Origin: Hybos culiciformis
Taxonomy: Eukaryota; Arthropoda; Insecta; Diptera; Hybotidae
Length of the DNA stretch: 64,000 nucleotides
Direction of reading: 5' to 3'
Assembly (NCBI GenBank): GCA_964007475.1
Contig: OZ023273.1
Span: 51,027,525-51,091,524, forward strand
This document shows positions 46,019-55,560 of the stretch, in pieces (the first letter of the stretch is position 1; every line of letters starts with the position of its first letter). The position numbers were made by a program, and so were the translations under genes. Below the pieces are notes generated by a model. It did not search any database. It was not told the origin of the DNA and saw only the letters and a list, made by a program, of their open reading frames with translations.

Positions 46019-46250
46019 CCGGAGCTACCTATTTAAAAAAAAAATGTTCGTATATTTTGCTCCGGCACGACCTAACCGTAGCTCCCCACCCAAAAATTTT
46101 TTTTCAGGTAATATTAATTTCACCGAAGCTACCTACCAATTTGGGGAAAAAAAATTTTTTGTGTATTTTGCGCCGGCACGACCTAACCGTAGCTCCCTAT
46201 CCAAAAATCTTTCGGCAGGTAATATTAATTTCACCTGTTTTGAAAAAAAA
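46019..46250 (+). repeat. S100 satellite, 2 units (array resumed)
   Basis: CCGGAGCTACCTATTT then CGACCTAACCGTAGCTCC twice; continuation of the array cut at 42219. Confidence 0.75.
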
Positions 46251-46254
46251 AAAA

Positions 46255-46489
46255 AATCTTGTCATTGGGAATCGAACCAGGCACCTTCAGACTTACAGTC
46301 TGATGTTCTAGCCACTAAGCCATATTGTCCATATGATTTTGCGTTTCTTAAATATTATAAAAAAATAAGTATTCTTATTCTTATTTTTCTGAGAAAAAAA
46401 CTGACGATTTTTTCTCAGAACTCAAATCGAAAATAGATATTTACCCTCTACCAAAAATCATCTAACGCGGCTAAAGAAGTATACACTTC
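46255..46489 (-). repeat. tRNA-like repeat with foldback end
   Basis: Minus strand box B GGTTCGATTCCC, loop CTGTAAG, box A TGGCTTAGTGG (46320-46330), then the TTTCTGAGAAAAAA block, AACGCGGCTAAA and tip GAAGTATACACTTC (46476-46489). Nearly the same as 3100-3306. Confidence 0.75.
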
Positions 46490-46512
46490 AAAAACTTAAA
46501 ATAATTCCAAAA

Positions 46513-47123
46513 ATGTATAAAACCAAAGTAACTCTTAAAGCATTTGGTGGTACAAAAATAGAACTATTTGGTGAATGTACTTTGGAAGTTAATTTTAACA
46601 ATTTAAAGAAACATTTTAAAATTTTAATAACTAATTTTAATTCTCAAACAATTTTAGGATTTGAGGTGTGCAAAATTTTTAATTTGGTGACAATAATCAA
46701 TCAGATATCAAATTCAAGAAAATTGAAACACCAGAATCAATCATTGAAGAATTTGAAGATGTGTTCCAAGGTCAAGGATTCCTTGAACCAGTAAAAATTT
46801 GGTTGAAAGAAAATCCAAGCTGTCACATTGCTGCACCAAGAAAAAGACCACAAGCTATGCAAATGCCAGTGAAAAAGGAGTTACAATCAATGGTAAATGA
46901 AGGAATAATTAAAAAGGTAGAAAAACCAACGGATTGGGTGAGCAATATGCACATAATTCATAAGTCTGATAAAATTAGAATTGTTCTTGATCCAAGGCAA
47001 TTAAATGATAATTTTAAAAGTCCCAATCCCAACTTTAGAAGAAATCCATTCCAAAATGCATGTATGTAAAATTTTCACTCTTTTGGATGCTTAAAAAAGC
47101 ATTTTGGCAACATCCCCTAGATG
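46513..47123 (+). pseudogene. gypsy-like protease end and reverse transcriptase start, broken
   Basis: Pol polyprotein remnant of a Ty3/gypsy-like retrotransposon. 46513-46700 reads VTLKAFGGTKIELFGECTLE, then SQTILGFEVCKIFNL; TILGFE corresponds to the ILG motif near the C-terminus of the aspartic protease. After a frameshift (by 46757) it reads IEEFEDVFQGQGFLEPVKIW, KKELQSMVNEGIIKKVEKP, DWVSNMHIIHKSDKIRIVLD, PRQLND: RT fingers, with the conserved LDPR.LN. Further frameshifts follow 47030 before KKAFWQHPLD. The frame is cut at 47123 by the foldback element and continues at 48169. No partner gag in the same orientation. Confidence 0.85.
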
Positions 47124-48159
47124 GGGGTTGGACATTTGTCCGCGGGACATTTGTCCGCGATTTGTTTTTGTATCGCGGACATAAAAATGACATTTGTCCG
47201 CGATTCGAAATGTCTTTTGTCCGCGATTAAAATTAATCGCGGACAAATGACATTTTGCAAAATCAATCGCGGACAAATGACATTTTGCAAAATGACATTT
47301 GTCCGCTAAAAATTTAAAAAATCAATCGTGGACAAATGACATTTTGCAAAATGACATTTGTCCGCTAAAAATTCGAAATAGCAATCGCGGACTAATGACA
47401 TTTTGCAAAATGAAATTTGTCCGCTAAAAATTTGAGGCTAAAGTGCAGATGACGTGAACCAATCAGAATCGGTACAACGAGAGAGAGGTGGGGGGCGGCG
47501 GGCGGGTGGACTGGTGGTTGGTCAGTGGGATTTGCGGCGTCAGCCGCAAATCCCACTGACCAACCAGGTGTCCACCCGCCCGCCCGCCGCCCCCCACCAC
47601 TCTCTCTTTAAGGGGCAAATCGGGCAAAAAAAAAAAATTGCACATACAAAATGTATGAAGAATTTCGGGGGGCCTCTACCCCTCTACCCTTTTCCAACCT
47701 TCAGACGATTCTGAGTGGTTCACGTAATCTGCAGTATCTCCAAAATTGAAAAATCAAATGCAAAATGACATTTGTCCGCAAAAAAACTGAAAAATCAATC
47801 GCGGACAAATGACTTTTTTCAAAATGACATTTGTCCGCTAAAAATTAAAAATTTCAATCGCGGACAAATGACATTTTGCAAAATGACATTTGTCCGCTAA
47901 AAATTCGAAAAATCAATCGCGGACAAATGACATTTTGCAAAATGACATTTGTCCGCTAAAGTTAGAAAATTCAATCGCGGACAAATGTCATTTTGTAAAA
48001 TGTCATTTGTCCGCTAATTTTGAGACATTTGTCCGCGGCGGACAAATGACATTTTACAATCGCGGACAAATGACATTTTGCAAAATGACATTTGTCCGCG
48101 AAGTTTTCCATACACATTTCATCGCGGACAAATGTCCCGCGGACAAATGTCACGGCGCC
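47124..48159. mobile_element. FB-B: foldback of CGCGGACAAATG motifs inside RT (1.04 kb)
   Basis: Inserted between CTAGATG and AGCAAAGC of the RT reading frame. Flanks CCCTAGATG (47115-47123) and GCCTAGATG (48160-48168) give an 8-base duplication, 9 with one mismatch. The left tip is GGGGTTGGACATTTGTCC; the right tip, inverted, is GGCGCCGTGACATTTGTCC; inside the tips both read CGCGGGACATTTGTCCGCG. Arms consist of alternating CGCGGACAAATGACATTTTG and its inverse at intervals of about 45-60 bases. The centre is a GC-rich palindrome. No coding sequence. Confidence 0.85.
47445..47615. repeat. GC-rich palindrome with CCAAT box, copy 2
   Basis: GATGACGTGAACCAATCAGA (a TGACGT half-site and CCAAT box) precedes GGGGGGCGGCGGGCGGGTGG; arms of about 65 bases fold around GCGGCGTCAGCCGC (47535-47548). 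Closely related to the copy at 45463-45620, with a slightly longer apex. Confidence 0.75.
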
Positions 48160-48168
48160 GCCTAGATG

Positions 48169-48518
48169 AGCAAAGCTCTTACCTTATTACATTTACAACA
48201 CCTTGGTATATGTGGTTAAAAATTCCATATGCCTTAGTATCAGCTCCTGAAAATTTCCAACCAACAATGCAAAAAATTTTTAAAGAAATTTCACAGGCAG
48301 GAATTTATTTTCATGATGTTGCTTTTGGATCAGTAAATATGGAAGAACATTGTAAACTTTTAAGAAAAATTTTAAGTATAGCAAGAGAAAATAATTTAAA
48401 GTTTAATAAAGAAAAAATTCAATTAGCAACAAACAAAATTCAGTTTTTAGGTCAGATTTTGTCGGATAAAGAAATTACAGCAGATCCAAGTAAGGTTGAT
48501 GCAATAAATGGGTATTGA
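48169..48518 (+). pseudogene. reverse transcriptase, palm to thumb, continued
   Basis: Resumes the RT cut at 47123: EQSSYLITFTTPWYMWLKIP, YALVSAPENFQPTMQKIFKE, then IYFHDVAFGS, MEEHCKLLRKILSIARENNL, KFNKEKIQLATNKIQFLGQI. The catalytic Y.DD box is replaced by YFHD, so the enzyme is dead even without the insertions. The sequence ends in a stop after ADPSKVDAINGY, where connection and RNase H should follow; those and the integrase are absent. FLGQ and the PYxLxxAPxxFQ-like motif support Ty3/gypsy. Confidence 0.85.
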
Positions 48519-51253
48519 ACACCAACGAATAAAGAATAAAGTCTTGCTCAAGGGAAGGTCGCTGGGAGGCCAATATATTTTTGTAATGTTTTTAATTATT
48601 TCGTCTTTTTATGTAGTAAATAATATAATACCACATAATATTACCTGTTTTATACATTACTTTTTCACTTTTTTTTACATGAAAACCTAAAAACAGCGAT
48701 TTCAACTATTTTTTATCGATATAAAAATTCTTGATCCTTTTTTTCATTGGCCTTTTGGCATATTTGACATTTTAAAAATAAAACAAGTAATATTATTTTT
48801 GGTTTGCGACGTTTTTGTTGAAAAAGGAATGCAAAAAGGCATGAAACAAAGAATGCGTAAAACGGGTATAGGCATTAAAAATAAGGTCATAGATATATAT
48901 TTGCTACACTAACATCATGTTTTCATTTAGTGTAATTTAAAATCGTCCAGGAATTAAATACTTATTTTTTTCTGTGGTATAGGTAAATGTGGAATAAATT
49001 TGAATAATTTTATTTTAATTAATATACATTTTTCTCCATGGCACATAATATATTATCTAACATTGTACTTACGTGTTACAACATTTGGAATATGAAAACC
49101 ATTAGGATTATGAATATCCACCACTATTTTTCATTGACTGGGACTGAAATATATATAATGCAAAAGCTCTTGCAATAAAATTTATTTGAAATTGCAATTT
49201 ACAGAATACATACATATATTGCAAATAATTCAAAAATGCTATAAATTCGTGATTACAAGAGTATAATAGATAAATAAAATATATTAAGCATTCAGTTTAA
49301 TTTATTATTATGAGTGACATATTTTTGTGTCTGCAATTTATACAACATTATTAAAACTGAAAGCTCAATCTGACGGATTATTAATTTTGTTCTTATAATT
49401 TATGAATAGTATAGAACAAACTAGCGGCTCTAACCATAAATTTTTGTGGCTCAAAAAATTGTTTGCTTCATAAAAAACATACGGCTCAAGAAATTATTAA
49501 TCCGTATTCAAATTTTGCAATTGGTTATTATAAAATAAAAAGATTTTTTTAAACCATTCGATTTACACCATTCTTTCAAAATTAATTAATTTGAAGTAGT
49601 TATTTAAAAATTTAAAGAAAAATTAAAGTCATTAAAAATTTTAATCATTTAATGTGAACTAAAAAATCCTAATAATTATTTTAACAGTAATAGCTTTATT
49701 CTTATTTCATTTCTTAACCACAGACGTCGTAAACTATTTTTATACACAATGTTAACTACCATAAAATCTTTCCATTTTATTATATCTGTTGCCGTATTTT
49801 TATTTCATCAAGAGATTAGAGAATATGCTTTTAGAAAAATTAAATTGGAATGATATAAAAAAATAATGAAAAAAAAGTTTGAATAAGAAAAGGTATACTT
49901 TTTTTTATTGTAAAATTTCCTAGTTAACATAAGATAATGTTAGTTTTTTCTTTTACCTTTGTTAAAAATTCTATTAAATTTATGATTCTCTTACTCATAA
50001 TTATTTTTATTGTCAATAAATTTTGGATTTCTGTAGGAAACGACTCTGGTTTTTTTTTTGTAGAAAAGTTCCATTGACGATCAGGACCATTTCCCAAGAT
50101 TTACGATAGTTTTTAGCGACGAAGACGTGGACTTCATTTGAACTGTAAAAAAATTTACTATAAACACTTAAAAATAAGCGTCTAGTTTGGATCGAAAGTG
50201 ATCATTTCCGTCATTTTGCGACACAAACACAGAGCTACACTACACCTACTCAATGGTAATATAATCTTAACTACTTAATGGATGGCTATACATTGAGAAA
50301 TCGGCTAAAACCCTGCTATTTGTTAATGATCTTTTAGCGAAATTTTTCTTCTAATTCATTGTAATCTAAAAAATCATAATATACACACAAATTACAATTT
50401 GATTCTTACTGTCGCAATAAAATAAACTAAAGTTGGAAGTCAACATCGAAGTAATTTTTGCTTATTTATAATTCATAGAAAAGTTCAAGTTATTAATGTT
50501 AAGTAATTTTCAATAATAAAATTATGTTCCGCAAATAGATGAAAAATTCATGTTTTACAATGTTAAATTTTTATTTTTTAAATTGAAATAAACAAAATCT
50601 TATAAAGAATATTAAATATACCTAGCCAGTAGTCACGTAATTTTATTTTTCAGATTATTATATAGATAATATAAAATAATATATAAATTACTCTTTAATT
50701 CGATTAGAGAAGTTTTTTATAAAATTATAAACATACAAATTAACCAAAATCAAATATAATTTCTATGTTGAAAGAAACAGATTTTAATATAATAATAACA
50801 TTAAAAAAATTGAATTATAGATAAATATATGTACATTTTGTACTTATAAAGCTAAATTTTTATTTCAAATGTCTATATTGAATTATGCTTAGATAGATTT
50901 TAACGATTTCTTAGAACTTACAAAAACCATCATAAATTAGGTTAATCTAAGTTAATAAACGTTTTTAAGTTTTTATGATAATATAAATGATATGAAATCA
51001 AATTTATATTTTACAAAATATATGAAGCTAAACAACGAATCAACAAAATAAACTTTAATCAGAAGTTTTGCAGACGAATATTTTGAAAGTATTCTCTATC
51101 TTATATTGATTTAATTTTTTTACTTTTACGTCAGTCATCCACACATTTTTTTAAAGTAAAATTAAGATATTTCTGTTATTTTGCATGTCGCATAAAATTT
51201 TCTCTAAATTCATGAAAACTACATAATATCATATGAGGTAATAGTTGTGAAGA
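48519..51253. other. AT-rich intergenic, no gene seen
   Basis: 2.7 kb without a usable frame or repeat copy. TAACGGCTC-like words at 49425-49490 (GCGGCTCTAACC, GTGGCTCAAAAA, CGGCTCAAG) may be hAT debris. Confidence 0.45.
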
Positions 51254-51900
51254 ATTTATAAGGCTCCATGAATTATCGCATAATGACATATCACATTTTT
51301 TTTTTTATGAGATAATTCATTTAAAACAAATTATCGGGTAAACTTCCGAAAAGCACATACCTCCGATTGTTCTGAAATTTTGCCCTACTTTTTTTGGAAA
51401 AGGCACATTTTTTTTCCCCAGCTTCGTGCGAAGCGAATGGGACGCGGTATCTTTTGGAAGTATTTGTATTATCTCATAAAAAAACTTATGTGATAATTCA
51501 TTTTAAAAATTATGTGTTATGTAATTATGCGATAATTCACGCAGCCATTATTTGTACACTAATTCATTTCAACACGAATTAGTGCATAAATCTGCATTTT
51601 CAAAATTTATGCACTAATTCGTAAAAAAACGAATTATCACATAAAATATATTTTTTGGTTTTTATGTGATAATTAATTTGAAAACGAAATAGCACATAAA
51701 TTCTAAAAAGAATTATGGCATAAAAAATTCGAACGAAAATCTAATGCACTAATTCATTTAAAAACGAATTATTACACAAAAGTTATGAGATAATTCATTT
51801 ATTTTCAAATTCATTTTGGTTTTATATGATAATTCGTTTTTAAATGAATTACTGCATAATCTCATACAAATCGATTTTTATATGATAATTCGTATTTTTT

Positions 51901-52160
51901 GAAGTTATACTTCTTTAGCCCCGTTGTGAGATTTTGGTAGAGGGTAAAAATCATGTTTCAATTCGAGTTTCGATTCGAGTGTCTAAAACGCATGAGATTT
52001 TTTCTCAGAAAAATATTTTTTTTTTTTTCAAAATAGGTAGTTCAATAATCATTTGTTATTTATAAAAACAAAATAATTTGGCGCGAAAAATTTAAAGTCA
52101 AATTAATTTTAAAAATCTTTCGTTTACAAATTATTTAAAACTAAATTTTGTTTTCCAAAA
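51901..52160 (+). repeat. foldback element end, GAAGTTATACTTC tip, copy a
   Basis: The tip is followed by TTTAGCCCCGTTGTGAG, GTAGAGGGTAAAAATC, the TTTTTTCTCAGAAAAAT block and GGCGCGAAAAATTTAAAG. The same 250 bases recur at 53489-53725. Confidence 0.7.
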
Positions 52161-52166
52161 TAGGTA

Positions 52167-52349
52167 TAGTACGATTCAAATCACTTGACCAATCCGTTAT
52201 GCAAAGCTTTCCCTTTCCATTACAAAATTCCATACAAAATTTGCATGAGCTTTTTTCTTAAATAATTTCCCCTAAATTTTGTATGGAATTTTGTAATGGA
52301 AAGGGAAAGCTTTGCATAACGGATTGGCCAAGTGATTTGAATCGTACTA
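52167..52349. mobile_element. TA-flanked MITE in satellite (183 bp)
   Basis: TAGTACGATTCAAATCACTT and its inverse form the ends; arms are about 75 bases and almost perfect (through CTTTCCCTTTCCATTACAAA). TA is duplicated at 52165-52166 and 52350-52351, and removing it restores the satellite phrase AAAATAGGTAGCTCCG. Tc1/mariner-like. Confidence 0.85.
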
Positions 52350-53488
52350 TAGCTCCGTTAAAATAAAGATTACCTGCCGAAAAATTTTTGGGCAGGGAGT
52401 TACGGTTAGGTCGTGCCGACACAAAATATACAAAAAAAATTTTTTTTTTCCAAAATAGGTAGCTCCGTTGAAATTAAGATTACCTGCCGAAAAATTTTTG
52501 ACAAGGAGCTACGGTTAGGTCGTGCCGGAGCAAAATATACAAAAACATTTTTTTTTTTCAAAACAGGTAGCTCTGGTGAAATTAATATTACCTGCCGAAA
52601 GATTTTTGGGTAGGGAGCTACGGTTAGGTCGCGGCGGAGCAAAATATACAAAAAATTTTTTTTTTTTAAAACAGGTAGCTCCGGTGAAATAATTATTACC
52701 TGAAAAAAAATTTTTGGGTGGGGAGCTACGGTTATATATAATATACGAAAAAAAATTTTTTTTAAATAGGTAGCTCCGGTGAAATTAAGATTACCAGCCG
52801 AAAAGTTTTTGGGCAGGGAGGTACGGTTAGGTCGTGCCGACGCAAAATGGACAAAGAATTTTTTTTTCCGAAATAGGTAGCTCCGGTGGAATTAATATTA
52901 CCTGAAAAAAAAAATTTGGGTTGGGAGCTACGGTTAGGTTGTGCCGGAGCAAAATATACGAAAATTTTTTTTTTTTAAATAGCTCCGGTGAAATTAAGAT
53001 TACCTGCCGAAAAATTTTTGGCAAGGAGCTACGGTTAGGTCGTGCCGGAGCAAAATATAAAAAAAAATTTTTTTTTTTCAAAACAGGTAGCTCCGGTGAA
53101 ATTAATATGACCTGCCGAAAGATTTTTGGGTAGGGAGCTACGGTTAGGTCGTGCCGGCGCAAAATATAGAATTTTTTTTTTTTTTTTAGCTCCGGTATAA
53201 TTAAGATTACCTGCCGAAAAATTTTTGAGCTACGGTTAGGTCGTGCCGGAGCAAAATATAGACAAACATTTTTTTTTTCAAAACAGGTAGCTGCGATGAA
53301 ATTAATATTACCTGCAGAAAAATTTATGGGTAGGGAGCTACGGTTAGGTCGTGCCGGCGCAAAATACACAAAAAAAAATATTTTCCGAAATAAGTAGCTT
53401 CAGTGAAATTAATACTACCTGAAAAAAAATTTTGGGTGGGGAGCTACGGTTAGGTCGTGCCGGAGCAAAATATACGAAAATTTTTTTT
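52350..53488 (-). repeat. S100 satellite array, ~10 units
   Basis: Unit on the plus strand: TAGCTCCGGTGAAATTAAGA, TTACCTGCCGAAAAATTTTT, GGAGCTACGGTTAGGTCGTG, CCGGAGCAAAATATAC, poly-T. Period about 100-105 bases. Because many units are near a multiple of three, long but meaningless reading frames run through it. Confidence 0.85.
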
Positions 53489-53725
53489 AAAGTTTATACT
53501 TCTTTAGCCGCGTTGTGAGATTTTGTTAGAGCGTAAAAATCAAGTTTCAATTCGAGTATCGATTCGAGTGTCTAAAACGCATGAGATTTTTTCTCAGAAA
53601 AATATTTTTTTTTTCAAAATAAGTAGCTCAATAATCATTTGTTATTTAAAAAAACGCGAAAAATTTAAAGTCAAATTAATTTTAAAAATCTTTCGTTTAC
53701 AAATTATTTAAAACTAAATTTTTTT
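53489..53725 (+). repeat. foldback element end, copy b
   Basis: AAAGTTTATACTTCTTTAGC to GTTTACAAATTATTTAAAAC, a direct repeat of 51901-52150 with a short deletion. Confidence 0.7.
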
Positions 53726-54198
53726 TTCAAAATAGGTAGCTCCGGTGAAATTAAGATTACCTGCCGAAAATTTTTTGGCAAGGAGCTATGGTTAGGTCGT
53801 GCCGGAGCAAAATATAAAAAAAATTTTTTTTTTTCAAAACAGGTAGCTCCGGTGAAATTAAGATTACCTGCCGAAAAATTTTAAGGCAAGGAGCTACGGT
53901 TAGGTCGTGCCGGAGCAAAATATACAAAAAAAATAGGGTGGGGAGCTACGGTTAGGTCGTGCCGGAGCAAAATATGCGAAAAAATTTTTTTTTTTTAAAT
54001 AGGTAGTTCCGGTGAAATTAAGATTACCAGCCGAAAAATTTTTCAGCAGGGAGGTACGGTTAGGTCGTGCCGACGCAAAATGTACAAAAAATTTTTTTTT
54101 TTTAATTAGGTAGTTCCGGTGAAATTAAGATTACCTGCCGAAAAATTTCTGGGCAGGGAGGTACGGTTAGGTGGTGCCGGCGCAAAATATACAAAAAA
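53726..54198 (-). repeat. S100 satellite array, ~5 units
   Basis: Same unit as 52350-53488; one unit near 53930 is shortened. Confidence 0.8.
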
Positions 54199-54373
54199 AA
54201 ACACGAAGCAGTCATAGAACGACGCCCGGCTCGAGGCGTGTGCGAACTGTGCACTGCACAAAGGCGCCGTAGGCGCCAGTTATGAAAAGGCGCCTACAAG
54301 CCAATATGAAATTTAAATTTCAACAAAAATAATTTTTTTTTTAAATGTATACAAATTTTTTTTGATTTTTTAA

Positions 54374-54519
54374 TTTTTGGAGCAAACGAACTACAAAATT
54401 ATCTGAAATTGTTGTCTCGCAAAATTGAAAATGATATTAATCCAGAAAACATTTTAAACTGGATTTATAACAATAATGTTGAAGAACTCTTTCCAAATGC
54501 ACTGATTTAAGGGTATTAC
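54374..54519 (+). pseudogene. hAT transposase fragment before the dimerisation domain
   Basis: NELQNYLKLLSRKIENDINP, then ENILNWIYNNNVEELFPNAL, followed by sequence equivalent to RVLLTLPV that is cut at 54519 by a MITE. This is the segment just before the hATC domain in ZMYM1-related hAT transposases. At least one frame defect is present (stop after NALI). Confidence 0.6.
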
Positions 54520-55150
54520 CATAAAGGAAGTATAAATATGAGAAATTCATTCCATACAAAAAAATCAAATTAAAAAAATTAAACAAAAAATATGAAATCA
54601 AAAAATGAAATCACTATCCCATTATGCCTTGTTCGCATTATAATTTAAATTCCACTTAGATTCCGGAAAACAAATTGCCGTTCGCATTACAATATTTGAT
54701 GAGAACTGGAATTTGATGATGTATAAAAAACAATTGAGAAAGAGAAAAAATGTTTGTTGTTGAAAATTTTGACTTTTTATCTCGCTTTTTATCAATTTTA
54801 TTTTGTTTTTTCTTCATTTTGACTCGAATTTGACAAAAAAAATTGTTGCCACCTATAACAAAATTTTAAAAAGTGAGTGAAAGTAACTATAAATGTAGAA
54901 TTCCAAACCTGACAAACTGGAATATAAAAGTGGAATATACAAATTCCGGAATATATTTTATATGAAAAATCCAGTTCATATTCCTGAAATATTCCGGAAA
55001 ACAGCATATTCCACAAATATTCTCCGAATGCGAACAGCATATTACCGACAATTGGGATAGTTATTTCATATAGACCGACATTTTTTGTTTAGTTTTTTTA
55101 ATATGAATTTTTTGTATGGAATGAATTTCTCTTATTTATGCTTACTTTGT
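54520..55150. mobile_element. hAT-like foldback MITE inside the hAT relic (631 bp)
   Basis: Exact 8-base duplication GGTATTAC at 54512-54519 and 55151-55158. Inverted ends CATAAAGGAAGTATAAATA and, inverted at right, ACAAAGTAAGCATAAATA, both running on into GAGAAATTCATTCCATAC. Its middle is taken up by a third element. Confidence 0.8.
54625..55041. mobile_element. PIF/Harbinger-like MITE, innermost (417 bp)
   Basis: Flanked by TTA (54622-54624, 55042-55044). Ends TGCCTTGTTCGCATT and, inverted, TATGCTGTTCGCATT. Internal words ATTCCGGAAAAC and CATATTCCACAAATATTC are shared with the MITE at 20916-21342. Confidence 0.7.
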
Positions 55151-55285
55151 GGTATTACTAACTTTACCCGTTTCAGTTGCTAAAGGTGAGAGAACTTTTC
55201 CAAAATTAAAACCGATCAAAAATTACTTCAGATCAACTATCGGGCAAGAAAAATGGAATTTAGCTAGTGTTTGCTTTTTGTAGTC
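55151..55285 (+). pseudogene. hAT transposase dimerisation domain fragment
   Basis: VLLTLPVSVAKGERTFPKLK, then PIKNYFRSTIGQEKWNLASV and a stop (CFL-stop). It is the hATC domain, similar to the one at 11205 (GERSFS.LK..KNYLRS.MGQE). The C-terminal end is truncated by the stop. It rejoins in frame with 54374-54519 if the MITE and one duplication are removed in thought. Confidence 0.8.
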
Positions 55286-55560
55286 TTTGAGTATCTAATT
55301 GAAAACTTTTTCAAAGGCGCCAATCATTCCTTGCACACACACAAAAAAAACCACGAGCCGGGCCTGCATAGAACTGCCGACAGAAGTTTATACTTAAAAG
55401 ATTTAAACTACATTTTGTACTGAGCAGCCCATCATTTGTAGCCACTGTTATTTCATAGTTTAAATCTTTTAAGTATAAACTGCTGTCGACAGTTCTATGA
55501 CTGCTTCGTGTTTTTTTATATGTAATGACATTATGCGATAATTCCCCTCACCATTTATAA

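Larger units (their letters stand above)
54221..55366 (+). mobile_element. hAT transposon relic (1.15 kb) with nested MITEs
   Basis: Exact 8-base duplication CATAGAAC at 54213-54220 and 55367-55374. The left end GACGCCCGGCTCGAGG pairs with the right end read inverse, CAGGCCCGGCTCGTGG. GGCGCC words lie inside both ends. It keeps transposase fragments and is interrupted by the MITE at 54520-55150. Confidence 0.85.
54201..55511. mobile_element. M1 foldback MITE split by a hAT element
   Basis: The left tip ACACGAAGCAGTCATAGAAC (54201-54220) resumes at 55367 as CATAGAACTGCCGACAGAAG and runs to the inverse tip ending TGCTTCGTGT at 55511. Confidence 0.85.
51262..55552. mobile_element. FB-D: foldback of ATAATTCATTT motifs, heavily invaded (4.3 kb)
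   Basis: Flanked by ATTTATAA at 51254-51261 and 55553-55560. The left tip is GGCTCCATGAATTATCGC; the right tip, inverted, is GGTGAGGGGAATTATCGC; both continue ATAATG. The left arm to 51900 repeats TTATGTGATAATTCATTT-like words in both orientations (about 15). The right arm is only about 40 bases. Between them lie the tRNA-like element end, S100 arrays and other insertions listed separately. The tips resemble those of FB-A. Confidence 0.65.

Noticed and set aside
45463..47615. Parvovirus-type hairpin telomere
   Set aside because: A GC-rich palindrome alone is not evidence; there is no viral coding sequence, and the palindrome lies at the centre of an element with its own inverted ends and target duplication.
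43161..48518. gag at 43-44 kb and RT at 46-48 kb as one retrotransposon
   Set aside because: They lie on opposite strands, and the LTR pair encloses only gag.
52827..53369. 180-codon minus strand frame with repeated PARPNRSSLPKIFRQVILIS
   Set aside because: It is the S100 satellite read in a frame that stays open because unit lengths are near multiples of three. The same false peptides appear at 41946-42224, 46011-46436 and 52406-52651.
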